In this document: one piece after another, positions 24,427-32,790 of the stretch
Numbering within the stretch: position 1 is the first letter of the stretch
How the letters are laid out: each line of letters starts with the position of its first letter
Source: Terriglobales bacterium
GTDB lineage: Bacteria; Acidobacteriota; Terriglobia; Terriglobales; Acidobacteriaceae
Direction of reading: 5' to 3'
Length of the DNA stretch: 41,017 nt
Assembly (NCBI GenBank): GCA_015655315.1
Contig: JAATFH010000039.1
Location: 1 to 41,017, forward strand
The notes under the pieces: generated by a model
Told to the model about the DNA's origin: nothing
Seen by the model: only the letters and a program-made list of their open reading frames with translations
The model's database searches: none
Position numbers and translations under genes: made by a program

Positions 24427-24956
24427 CCCGGCAGGCGGCGCAGACCGAAAGTGAGAACAGAGGCCCGCAGCTTCCCCGAAGACGGTCTTACTATGCTCTG
24501 CTCAGTGGTTCGATGCTCGGTGTCATGTTCGCCGTAACCTTCGCATCCGGCGCATGGAACGAGGCCAGCCTGCCCGTAGGTGAGGTCGTAGCTCGGGATG
24601 CGTTCGTCGATGCGTTTATCAGCGGGGTCGTGCGGATGCATGGCTCGGACTTCACGCTCTACAGCGGCACCCGCATTCAGTCGCTGGACAGAGGGCTGGA
24701 CGTAAACCTGGAACGCGGGGGAACGGTATCGCTCTGTCCTCGGTCGGTTGCCCACGGATCGCAGCCTTTTTCATCCCGGTCCGTTGTGGCGTCTACGCCT
24801 TCCATGGAGAACGTGCAGCGCCCAGGCACAACGGTTGCCGCAGACAATACCGGCGAATCGCCGCAATTGGCAGCGAGTACGGGAAAGCGTCGCCAGCGGT
24901 CGCAGGATGTCGCGGGCTATGTCGCGTCCGCCGTTCACTTTCTCTTCGGGCGCTGA
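24423..24956 (+). CDS. Uncharacterised single-pass membrane protein, possibly FecR-like
   Basis: ATG 24423 overlaps the preceding stop as ATGA and is preferred to the longer ORF from 24330. The 177-aa product has a basic N-terminus, one helix (YYALLSGSMLGVMFAVTFASGAW) and an extracytoplasmic part with VRMHGSDFTLYSGTRIQSLDRGLDVNLERGGTVSLCP. The RGG-x-V-x-L-CP stretch recalls FecR-like beta-rich segments seen in acidobacterial membrane proteins. After it the sequence becomes low-complexity, so the domain may be cut short. It is probably co-translated with, and a partner of, the upstream membrane protein. Confidence 0.6.
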   Translation: MTRQAAQTESENRGPQLPRRRSYYALLSGSMLGVMFAVTFASGAWNEASLPVGEVVARDAFVDAFISGVVRMHGSDFTLYSGTRIQSLDRGLDVNLERGGTVSLCPRSVAHGSQPFSSRSVVASTPSMENVQRPGTTVAADNTGESPQLAASTGKRRQRSQDVAGYVASAVHFLFGR

Positions 24957-24974
24957 TGGTCTTCGCCTGATGAT

Positions 24975-25535
24975 TCAGGAACTCTGGATAGCGGCCTTCT
25001 CTCGATCTTCTTTCCACACTTTATAGAGTCCCCAGGCGGCCAGCGTGCAACTGTCGCGTATCGTGCCATCGAGCAGCATCTGCTCGAACTCGGCAACGGT
25101 AAAGGAATGGAGAGTCAGGTCATGCTCTTCCGCGTCGAAGTCCGTGCCGACGTGTGTGAGACCGGAAGCCAGAAAGACATACTGTTTCTGGTTGGCGAAA
25201 CCATAGGCAATGTACATCATGCCGAGATACGTCATCGACGAAGCGTCGAAGCCCGTCTCTTCGCGCAGTTCACCGCGAGCCAGTTCTTCGGGATCGACAT
25301 CCGCAGTCTCCCATCCCCCTTGCGGCAGTTCCAGAGTGCGCTGCTGAATGGTGTAGCGGAATTGCTCGACGAGGAAGATACGGTCGCCCTCGATCGGAAT
25401 GACGACGGCGCAATCATCTTTATCGATGACGCCATAGATGCCGCGAACGCCATTGCTGCGCTCGATCTCATCCTCACGAAGGCGAAGCCAGGGATTGCGG
25501 TAGACTTCACGGCTGCTCAGCGTCTTGATGCTCAT
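24975..25535 (-). CDS. Nudix hydrolase, ADP-ribose-pyrophosphatase-like
   Basis: The 186-aa protein has ELPQGGWETADVDPEELARGELREETGF, a Nudix box in which the metal-binding REETG core is intact. The arginine of the consensus REUxEE is replaced by glycine, with Arg one position earlier, and the spacing is two residues longer. Flanking sequence (VEQFRYTIQQRTLELPQGG) matches ADP-ribose or nucleotide-sugar diphosphatases. GGGAG lies five bases before the ATG. The protein is cytoplasmic; the substrate is not determinable here. It is divergent from the GH5 gene by 100 bp. Confidence 0.88.
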   Translation of the reverse strand: MSIKTLSSREVYRNPWLRLREDEIERSNGVRGIYGVIDKDDCAVVIPIEGDRIFLVEQFRYTIQQRTLELPQGGWETADVDPEELARGELREETGFDASSMTYLGMMYIAYGFANQKQYVFLASGLTHVGTDFDAEEHDLTLHSFTVAEFEQMLLDGTIRDSCTLAAWGLYKVWKEDREKAAIQSS

Positions 25536-25635
25536 AGAAACTCCCTGTATTCTGCCATGCGGAACATGAAACGCGAATCAAAACCGTTCGCGGCGCCTCG
25601 ATTCGGAATGCATAACAGGTGAGGACTCAGGTCAA

Positions 25636-26770
25636 ATGAGCAAACCGCTCTTTCTATTGTTGATATCGTTATCTGCCATCCTGTGTTGCACGTCGTCTGT
25701 ATCGGCGCTGTCTGACGATTCCCTCGCCTTCAAAAGAATGGAGCATCTGCAGCATGGCATTAACACGAGCCTCTGGTTCGCACAGTCTCCCGGCAATTAT
25801 TCCGTGGAGCGGCTGCGCAGTTTTACAACCAGTGATGATATCGCGCTTATCCATCAACTGGGGTTCGATCACATCCGCCTGAGCATCGACGCAGACCCGT
25901 TGCTGCCTTGGTTGCGGAATCCGGAGGGGACAACCCCGTTCGTGACCGAGTTGGATCGCGTCGTAAAAACCATGCTCGACCAGCATCTTGCGGTCATCAT
26001 CGACATCCACCCGGAGAGTAGCTACAAAGCGCAGTTGCTGCGTGGAACCGATGGGGTCGAACATTTTGCCGGGCTGTGGCGAGCGCTTGCGAAGCATTTC
26101 TCTTCGATCGATCCGGAGCTGGTCTTCTTCCAGATCATGAACGAGCCCGAGCAGGACGACCCCTACCGCTGGCAGGGAATCGAAAGCTTTGTCGCGGAGC
26201 AGATTCGCCAGTCTGCGCCGAACCACACCATCATCGTGGCGGGAGCGCACTGGTCGGGGCTGGAAGATCTGATGATGCTGGAGCCGATTGCCCTGCCCAA
26301 CATCATCTACACCTTCCACGATTACGAGCCTTTTCCCTTTACGCATCAGGGAGCCACGTGGACGAGTTCGCAGGTTCTACCCCTGCGTGCAGTTCCCTAC
26401 CCTTCCACGCCCGAAGCGATTCAACCCAATATCAACCAGGAGCCAACGCTGGCGGGCCAGTTCTGGTTGGAGCAATACGGCCTGAACCGCTGGGATGCAC
26501 AGCGTGTGGAGGCCACCCTGGCATTTGCCGAAGTGGTCGGATTCGCATCACGCACCCGTCTATTGCGGAGAGTTCGGCGTACTGCGCGATTACGTGGACC
26601 CAGCGATGCGTGCGCAATGGCTGCACGATATGCGAACCGGCTTCGAAAAACACAAAATCGGCTGGGCCATGTGGGATTATCAGGAGAACTTCGGCGTTGT
26701 GATCAAGAAAGACGGCAAAACCGTTCCCGATCCCGAGATCGTAAAAGCTCTCGGATTAAAGGCGCAATAA
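25636..26770 (+). pseudogene. GH5-type endoglycanase gene interrupted by a frameshift
   Basis: Frame 1 encodes a signal peptide (MSKPLFLLLISLSAILCCTSSVSA) and the GH5 TIM barrel up to ~298 aa, including the acid/base glutamate in FFQIMNEPEQDD (E170). Around 26530-26540 homology moves to the +1 frame: frame 1 reads LAFAEVVGFASR, while frame 2 reads WSDSHHAPVYCGEFGVLRDYVDP...WAMWDYQENFGVV and stops at 26770. The nucleophile Glu (CGEFG, codon 26570-26572) is thus separated from the acid/base residue. Skipping G26533 restores AEWSDSHHAPVYCGEFG. The cause could be a pseudogene, a sequencing error or recoding. The 409-aa ORF-track product would have a nonsense tail. Confidence 0.85.
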
Positions 26771-26972
26771 CCGGGGATCGATGTCCGGGAGTGGACGCCA
26801 CCATCCGAATCCGGACACAACGAAAATCCTTCAGCCACTCATGTCTTTTTTCCTCAATGAGTTAAAGCTTCCAAAATTTGGCCACCAAGCTGCTCCCATC
26901 GTGGTGGAGTATCAGGTTGTATGAACAAGAAATAGGAACCGCAATTCAAGTCCTTCCTGATGAGGTGTGTGG

Positions 26973-29465
26973 ATGTCTACATTTTTAAGTGATCTGCGCT
27001 ACGGCTTTCGCCAATTAAGAAAAGCCCCTGGGTTCGCAGTGGTGTGTGTGCTGACGCTGGCTTTGGGTATAGGCGCGAACACGGCTGTCTTCAGCGTGAT
27101 GAATGCCGTCCTGCTGAAGTCTTTGCCCGTCGCCGATCCGGAGCGCGTGGTGTATCTGAACACTTCCGGCGCGCCGCATCGTGGAAATAATACGGGTGAC
27201 TGGACCACCTCGTTTTCCTACCCGGTGTACGACACGCTGCGGCAGCAGCATAGCGCGCTGGCGGACGTCATTGCTTATGTACCGGTCAGCTCCGGCGGCA
27301 GCAAAGTTGCTGTCCGATTTGGCTCGGTACCGGAAGAAGCGGAAGGCGACATGGTCAGCGGCAACTTCTTCTCCGGGCTGGGCGTGCGCCTGGCGCGTGG
27401 ACGTGGTTTTACCGCGCAGGATGAGGCACAGCACACTCCCGTGGCCGTGATCAGCTACAACTACTGGACGCAGCGCTTCTCACGCAATCCCGACGTGCTG
27501 GGGAAGACGCTCTATGTGAAAGGCGTTCCCCTGACCATTGTCGGTATTGCGGCTGAGGGATTTGAAGGCGTCGAAGCGGGAAACTCCACTGATTTCTGGA
27601 TTCCTTTACAGAGCCGCCCCGAACTGAATGCCTGGAGCGATCCGGCGCAAGAGGGCAAGACCTATCTGCAACGGCCTAACTGGTGGTTCCTGCGCATGTT
27701 GGGGCGACTGGCTCCGGGCGTTACCAAGGAACAGGCGATTGCTCGGTTACAGCCTGTCTTTCAAAGGGCAGCGTATATCGGCATCGGCAATCCGGAAGCG
27801 GGCGAGAAACCTCCGGTCCTGAGCTTTCAGGATGCTAAAAACTTTATCGGCTATGACGGGGATTACGGCAAACCGCTCAAGATGCTGATGGCAATGGTGG
27901 GTCTGGTGCTGTTGATCGCGCTGAGCAACATTGTGATGCTGCTGATGGCACGCAATACAACGCGGCAGCGGGAGTTCTCACTACGTCTTGCCCTGGGAGC
28001 GGGCCGCAAGGAGCTGTTCCGGCAACTACTGACAGAAAGCCTGCTGCTGGTCGCGCTGGGAGGCGGGCTGGCGTGGCTCTTCGCCGCCGCAGCGACGCGC
28101 TCGCTCGCCGTCTGGTCGCAGATCGAGGCAAGTCTGGCGCCGGATCACACAGTGATGCTGTTTACGCTGGGCATTTTGCTCAGCGCGGCGCTTGTCTTTG
28201 GATTGGCGCCCTTGCGCGTAGCACTCTCAGGCGGTCCGGGACTTGTACTCAAAACTTCAGCCGCGACCGGCAGTATGGATGCCGGGAAGACCCGCACAGG
28301 CAAGCTCATCGTGACGCTGCAGATGGCGCTGTGCCTGGTCCTGCTGGTTGGTGGAGGACTTCTCGTCCGCACGCTGCGCAATCTGGAAAACATTCCGCTG
28401 GGCATGCAAACCGACGGACTGATTGTCTTCGGCGTGAATCCGCAGAACGTTCATTCCTTTGACGAGGGCGTGGCTTTTTATCAGAACCTGACGACGAAAC
28501 TGCGTGTCTTGCCGGGCGTTACATCGGTCGCAGTGATGGGAGAACGGATCGGCTCCGGGTGGTCGAACAACAACTCTGTAAGCAAAATCGATGGGAAGAA
28601 AGCGCCCAATTCCGACGGCGAAAACAGCATGGTGCGGAGTAACACGATTGGTCCCGACTTCTTCCACACCCTCGATGTGCCGGTGATGGCAGGCCGCGAA
28701 TTTACCGACGCGGATACAGCCGCTGCTCCCAGGGCTGTCGTCATCAATGAACTGTTTGCGCAGCGCTTTCTCCCGAACCAGGCTCCTCTCGGACATCACT
28801 TGACCGGGGACGATCCCAAAGACAGCGCAGTGATTGTTGGCGTGGTGAAGAACCACAAATACCGGAGTATCGAAGAAGAGCCGATTCCGATGCTGTGGAC
28901 CGTATACACACAGGGAAGATCCATCGGCGAAATGCACTTTGAGATGCGCGTTCACGGCGACCCGCTGGCGATCCTTCCCGCTGTCCGCAAGGTAGTGCAG
29001 CAGATCGATCCCAACCTGCCGCTCATGCAGCCGATGACCCAGCGCGCGCAGTATGAGCAAAGCATCTCGCGGCAACTGCTCTTTGCCCGTCTGGCTGGAT
29101 TCTTCGGATTGCTCGCCGTGATCCTGGTGGCTACGGGACTTTATGGAACACTGGCCTATCGCGTGGGCAATCGCACCATGGAAATCGGCGTGCGCATGGC
29201 TGTCGGCGCGAAACGCGGACAGGTGGTGTGGATGGTTCTGCGCGACAGCCTCCGTATGACTTTGATCGGCATTGCCATCGGGGTTCCATTGGCGACGATG
29301 GTAAGCAAGGAATTGACCTCTGCTCTCTACGGAGTAAAACCCTATGATGCCCTGAGTTACGCACTGGCTGTCGTTGGAGTCGCATTCGTTGCCGTGATAG
29401 CGAGCCTGATCCCGGCACAGAAGGCAGCCAGCGTCGATCCATTGAAGGCTCTGCGAAGCGAATAG
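26973..29465 (+). CDS. ABC transporter permease, ADOP type (MacB/FtsX-like)
   Basis: ATG 26973 has GAGG seven bases upstream and is preferred to GTG 26967. The protein (830 aa) opens with FLSDLRYGFRQLRKAPGFAVVCVLTLALGIGANTAVFSVMNAVLL, the acidobacterial duplicated orphan permease signature. A MacB periplasmic core domain, a first FtsX domain (MLMAMVGLVLLIALSNIVMLLMARNTTRQREFSLRLALGAGR), an intervening helix, a second periplasmic core and a final FtsX domain (MEIGVRMAVGAKRGQVVWMVLRDSL) follow. The family is hugely amplified in Acidobacteria, usually without an adjacent ATPase, as here. Transport or mechanotransmission role unknown. Confidence 0.93.
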   Translation: MSTFLSDLRYGFRQLRKAPGFAVVCVLTLALGIGANTAVFSVMNAVLLKSLPVADPERVVYLNTSGAPHRGNNTGDWTTSFSYPVYDTLRQQHSALADVIAYVPVSSGGSKVAVRFGSVPEEAEGDMVSGNFFSGLGVRLARGRGFTAQDEAQHTPVAVISYNYWTQRFSRNPDVLGKTLYVKGVPLTIVGIAAEGFEGVEAGNSTDFWIPLQSRPELNAWSDPAQEGKTYLQRPNWWFLRMLGRLAPGVTKEQAIARLQPVFQRAAYIGIGNPEAGEKPPVLSFQDAKNFIGYDGDYGKPLKMLMAMVGLVLLIALSNIVMLLMARNTTRQREFSLRLALGAGRKELFRQLLTESLLLVALGGGLAWLFAAAATRSLAVWSQIEASLAPDHTVMLFTLGILLSAALVFGLAPLRVALSGGPGLVLKTSAATGSMDAGKTRTGKLIVTLQMALCLVLLVGGGLLVRTLRNLENIPLGMQTDGLIVFGVNPQNVHSFDEGVAFYQNLTTKLRVLPGVTSVAVMGERIGSGWSNNNSVSKIDGKKAPNSDGENSMVRSNTIGPDFFHTLDVPVMAGREFTDADTAAAPRAVVINELFAQRFLPNQAPLGHHLTGDDPKDSAVIVGVVKNHKYRSIEEEPIPMLWTVYTQGRSIGEMHFEMRVHGDPLAILPAVRKVVQQIDPNLPLMQPMTQRAQYEQSISRQLLFARLAGFFGLLAVILVATGLYGTLAYRVGNRTMEIGVRMAVGAKRGQVVWMVLRDSLRMTLIGIAIGVPLATMVSKELTSALYGVKPYDALSYALAVVGVAFVAVIASLIPAQKAASVDPLKALRSE

Positions 29466-29492
29466 CTTTCATCGTGACATGGAAAACGCGTC

Positions 29493-29690
29493 TCAGGCGG
29501 TATCGACCCCTGGTTGTCATCCTGAGCGAGTAGGGCGCGTTTTTAGCGCCGTACGTAGTCGAAGGATCTGTTTTTTTGTTCGCCCACATTTTCGCTGATC
29601 GAAAAAACAGATCCTTCCCTTCGTTCCTCAGGGTCAGGATGACAACTCTTTGCTGAAAATAAGTGTCTTCTGTATGTCGATACGTCCCAG
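29493..29690. repeat. Palindromic CTAG-type element, copy 2
   Basis: It has the same orientation and arm order as copies 1 and 3: GGTTGTCATCCTGAGCG, side hairpin, GAAGGATCTGTTTTT, loop, AAAACAGATCCTTC and TCAGGATGACAAC. The termini are TCAGGCGGTATCGAC on the left and TATGTCGATACGTCCCAG on the right, so both CTAG boundaries have drifted. The side hairpin is GTAGGGCGC/GCGCCGTAC, with a compensatory A-T to G-C change relative to the other copies and one G-G mismatch. The right arm carries an insertion-like variant (CCTTCGTTCCTCAGGG). It sits 28 bp after the ADOP stop and before xylB. Confidence 0.85.
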
Positions 29691-29763
29691 GAAGCTGAAA
29701 GCTCTGGGTTCCAGATGATAGAGTGAATGTCGTTGACTAATTCGCTTTAGTTAGGGCATTTCA

Positions 29764-31248
29764 TTGAATTTTCTCGGAATGGACGTGGGTACCGGCGGCA
29801 CGCGCGCAGTGCTGATCGACGAGCATGGGAAGGTCATAGCATCGGCGGCCAGCGAGCACGCTCCCTTTCGCAGTCCGCATCCCGGCTGGGCGGAGCAGGA
29901 CCCCGAAGACTGGTGGCGCGCCGCGCAGGAAGCGATTCGCGAAGTGCTTGCCACGAGCGGCGTGGCGGCTTCGAAAATTGGAGCCATCGGACTTACCGGG
30001 CAGATGCATGGCGCGGTCATGCTCGACGCCGAAGGCGCTGTGCTGCGTCCTTCGTTGATCTGGTGCGATCAACGTACCGATGCGCAATGCGACTGGCTGC
30101 ATGAACGGATCGGGCGCGCGCGGCTCATCGAGTTGACCTGCAATCCGGCGCTCCCGAATTTCACTCTCACGAAATTGCTCTGGGTGCGCGACCACGAGCC
30201 GGAGATCTTCGCCCGTATCGCCCACGTTCTCTGCCCGAAGGATTACGTCCGCTTTCGCCTGACAGGAACGTATTCCATGGATGTGCAGGAAGCTTCGGGT
30301 ACGCTCCTGCTCGACGTGACGCATCGGCGCTGGTCTTCGGAAGTAGCTCGGATTGCGGGAATCGACGAGTCCTGGCTGCCGCAGCTTTTCGAATCGCCTG
30401 AAGTCTGCGCTCACATCTCGACGGAAGCGGCTGCGCCTACCGGACTCGTTGCCGGAACGCCTGTCGTCGCCGGAGCAGGCGATCAGGGAGCAGGCGCGGT
30501 GGGCATGGGAATTCTGCAGCCCGGCTCCGTGTCGGCGACAATCGGCACCTCGGGCGTGGTCTTCGCGGCAACTGCGGCGCCGACAAAAGACCCGTTGGGG
30601 CGGTTGCATACCTTCTGCCACGCTGTTCCGGGACGATGGCATGTGATGGGCGTAACCCAGGCTGCGGGCCTGTCGCTGCGCTGGTTGCGCGATATCATCG
30701 CGCCGGGTGCGAATTACGACACGTTGACGGCAGAGGCCGCGCAGGTTTCGCCCGGCAGCGACGGTCTCATCTGGCTCCCGTATCTGCTGGGCGAGCGCAC
30801 GCCGCATCTCGATTCGCAGGCGACTGCCGCCTTCTACGGCATCACAGCCTCGCATACGCGTGGACACCTGGTACGCGCCGTGCTGGAGGGCGTGGCGTAT
30901 TCCCTGAAGGATACTTTTACGCTCTTTGCGGAGCTTGGGATTCCGGTGCACGGCGTGCGCCTCGGCGGAGGCGGCGCGCGCGGCCCCTTGTGGCGAACGA
31001 TTCAAGCCGGCATTTATGGCTATTCCGCCGATATTCTCGAAGCCGAAGAGGGCGCGGCTTTCGGCGCAGCCCTGCTGGCTGGAGTGGGTGCCGGTGCGTG
31101 GCCTGATACGGACGCTGCGTGTGCTTCAGCAATTCGCGTAGCCGAACAGATTGAACCCGATCCGGCAGCGGAGCAGAATTATGCCACTGGATACAAGGTG
31201 TATCGGCGATTGTATCCGGCGCTCCGATCAGTGCGGGAAACAGCGTAG
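29764..31248 (+). CDS. xylB: Xylulokinase (FGGY carbohydrate kinase)
   Basis: The opening MNFLGMDVGTGGTRAVLIDEHG is the FGGY phosphate-1 motif. The xylulokinase-specific TGQMHG hinge lies at ~79-84, followed by WCDQRTDAQC and the C-terminal GGGARGPLWRTIQAGIYG adenosine-site loop. At 494 aa it is full length. It phosphorylates D-xylulose to xylulose 5-phosphate, feeding the pentose phosphate pathway. The start is TTG 29764, with an AGGG seven bases upstream; the next ATG (29779) would cut into the first strand. No xylose isomerase or transporter is next to it. The diguanylate cyclase gene follows after 265 bp. Confidence 0.92.
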   Translation: MNFLGMDVGTGGTRAVLIDEHGKVIASAASEHAPFRSPHPGWAEQDPEDWWRAAQEAIREVLATSGVAASKIGAIGLTGQMHGAVMLDAEGAVLRPSLIWCDQRTDAQCDWLHERIGRARLIELTCNPALPNFTLTKLLWVRDHEPEIFARIAHVLCPKDYVRFRLTGTYSMDVQEASGTLLLDVTHRRWSSEVARIAGIDESWLPQLFESPEVCAHISTEAAAPTGLVAGTPVVAGAGDQGAGAVGMGILQPGSVSATIGTSGVVFAATAAPTKDPLGRLHTFCHAVPGRWHVMGVTQAAGLSLRWLRDIIAPGANYDTLTAEAAQVSPGSDGLIWLPYLLGERTPHLDSQATAAFYGITASHTRGHLVRAVLEGVAYSLKDTFTLFAELGIPVHGVRLGGGGARGPLWRTIQAGIYGYSADILEAEEGAAFGAALLAGVGAGAWPDTDAACASAIRVAEQIEPDPAAEQNYATGYKVYRRLYPALRSVRETA

Positions 31249-31359
31249 TTTCTCAAACTTCCATATCTCGAAAGGAGACGCCGGAGGATGCGGTAAACGC
31301 CAAAATCGCGGCGATGCCGGCAGAGTTTTTGCACACTTCAGGCTATTTCGTGATATTCA

Positions 31360-31374
31360 TTGCCTGACAGGCAA
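31360..31374. promoter_or_regulatory. Inverted repeat TTGCCTG-A-CAGGCAA
   Basis: A perfect 7-bp inverted repeat around one central A lies midway in the 265-bp gap between xylB and the diguanylate cyclase gene. It has no T run, so it is not an intrinsic terminator. The symmetry suits a dimeric DNA-binding protein. Nothing else is recognised in this gap. Confidence 0.3.
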
Positions 31375-31513
31375 ATGCTGAGGACGTGATTCCGGTCGGA
31401 ATCCCTCGACGATCGGGAAATTGCTGTCACCCACGCAGCCGTTCTTCTCAGTTCCAGTTTTCAGACAACACGGCCCAGAAGATTGTTCCTTAGATCATTG
31501 ATGAGAACACTGC

Positions 31514-32698
31514 ATGGACTTGCACACGTTGCACATAGAACACACGGTTGCATTGGGCCTTTACACAGTTTTGACCTTTGTTAATTCGTGGCTGCACCGC
31601 GGAACCAGGGGTGTGTACCGCTTCCCGATTTACAATCTCTGCGCTTTTACCGGAGCGCTCCTGATCGCATTGCGCGGCCAGATACCGGACCCCGTTTCGA
31701 TCGTTCTCGGTGATTTATTTTTTCCTGTCGCCTATCTTTTTCTCAATCTTTCTCTCACTGAGTTCTTCGGAGAAGAACGCGGACGGGGCCTGGCGAGCTG
31801 GCAACTGCAGGCTGCCCTGGTCGGTGTTGCTTCCATCGGCCTGGTGAAATTCGGAATATCGCATCCGGACACCAAAAACAGGCTGATCGTCTACAGCCTC
31901 GTGCTCAGCATGCAACTGGCATTGATCGCATATTTTGTTTTCCGCCATGCGTCCGGGGCTTTACGCGTTTCCGGAGGATTGATGGGCGTTGTCATCGCCC
32001 TGATCAGCCTGAGCCATGCTGTAAGGCTGGTGGGAGTCATACTCCACGGCGCGCCGGCAGACTATCTGCGCTCTGGGCCGTTTCTGGCCTGGACCGTGCT
32101 GAACAATTCCGTATTGCAGGGCGGCGTAACCGTCGCATTTGTGTGGATGACGGCGGCGGTGTTGCGGCAGGATCTGCAGTTGCAGGCCTCGACCGACTCG
32201 CTGACAGGGCTGATGAACCGGCGTGGGGTACAGATCGCGGCGGAACAACAGATCGCAATGTGCCGTCGACGGGATCGGCCGCTCTGTGCGATTTTGATCG
32301 ATCTCGATGAGTTCAAACAGATCAATGACTCGTTTGGACACCACTCAGGCGATGCCACGCTGATTGCCGTCTCTCGCTGCCTGCAGCGGCACGTGCGAGG
32401 ACATGATCTGCTGGCACGGCTTGGCGGCGACGAATTTGTAGTTCTGCTTCCGGAGACGAACATTGAGTCTGCTGCGGAGATCGCCGAGCGGCTCCGTGCA
32501 GCCGTCGCAGAGCTTCGCGTGGTGTATGAGGATGCGCAAATCGATGTGCGCGCCAGCTTCGGTATAGCGCATCTGTACCACTCTCCGTTCAACTGGGAAC
32601 AACTCCTGAGGCATTGCGATAAGGCGTTGTACGCGGCAAAAGACAAGGGCGGCAACGGCATCTGGCATGCGAGTGACGATCTGGCGGTAGTCCAATAA
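31514..32698 (+). CDS. Membrane-bound diguanylate cyclase (GGDEF)
   Basis: Five to six hydrophobic helices fill residues ~1-215 with no recognised sensor fold. A GGDEF domain follows from ~225 (TDSLTGLMNRRG, LIDLDEFKQINDSFGHHSGD) with an intact active-site GGDEF at 304-308. RGHD at 295-298, five residues before it, is a canonical RxxD inhibitory I-site, so product feedback by c-di-GMP is expected. It makes c-di-GMP from two GTP at the inner membrane. The ribosome site before ATG 31514 is weak. The LacI-family regulator follows on the same strand. Confidence 0.92.
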   Translation: MDLHTLHIEHTVALGLYTVLTFVNSWLHRGTRGVYRFPIYNLCAFTGALLIALRGQIPDPVSIVLGDLFFPVAYLFLNLSLTEFFGEERGRGLASWQLQAALVGVASIGLVKFGISHPDTKNRLIVYSLVLSMQLALIAYFVFRHASGALRVSGGLMGVVIALISLSHAVRLVGVILHGAPADYLRSGPFLAWTVLNNSVLQGGVTVAFVWMTAAVLRQDLQLQASTDSLTGLMNRRGVQIAAEQQIAMCRRRDRPLCAILIDLDEFKQINDSFGHHSGDATLIAVSRCLQRHVRGHDLLARLGGDEFVVLLPETNIESAAEIAERLRAAVAELRVVYEDAQIDVRASFGIAHLYHSPFNWEQLLRHCDKALYAAKDKGGNGIWHASDDLAVVQ

Positions 32699-32790
32699 CA
32701 TCGAATGCTGCGCTTCCCAGAAGGTCAGCCTCCCCGCTCCCTGCCTGATTTCTATTGAACATTTCGTTCGCAGCATCTACAAAGACTTGT

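Noticed and set aside
28257-29075. 272-aa minus-strand ORF inside the ADOP permease
   Set aside because: It is antisense to a full-length permease; no motif or ribosome site was seen.
29761-31005. 414-aa minus-strand ORF
   Set aside because: It is the exact antisense shadow of xylB, which has intact FGGY motifs; the product is Arg/His-rich nonsense.
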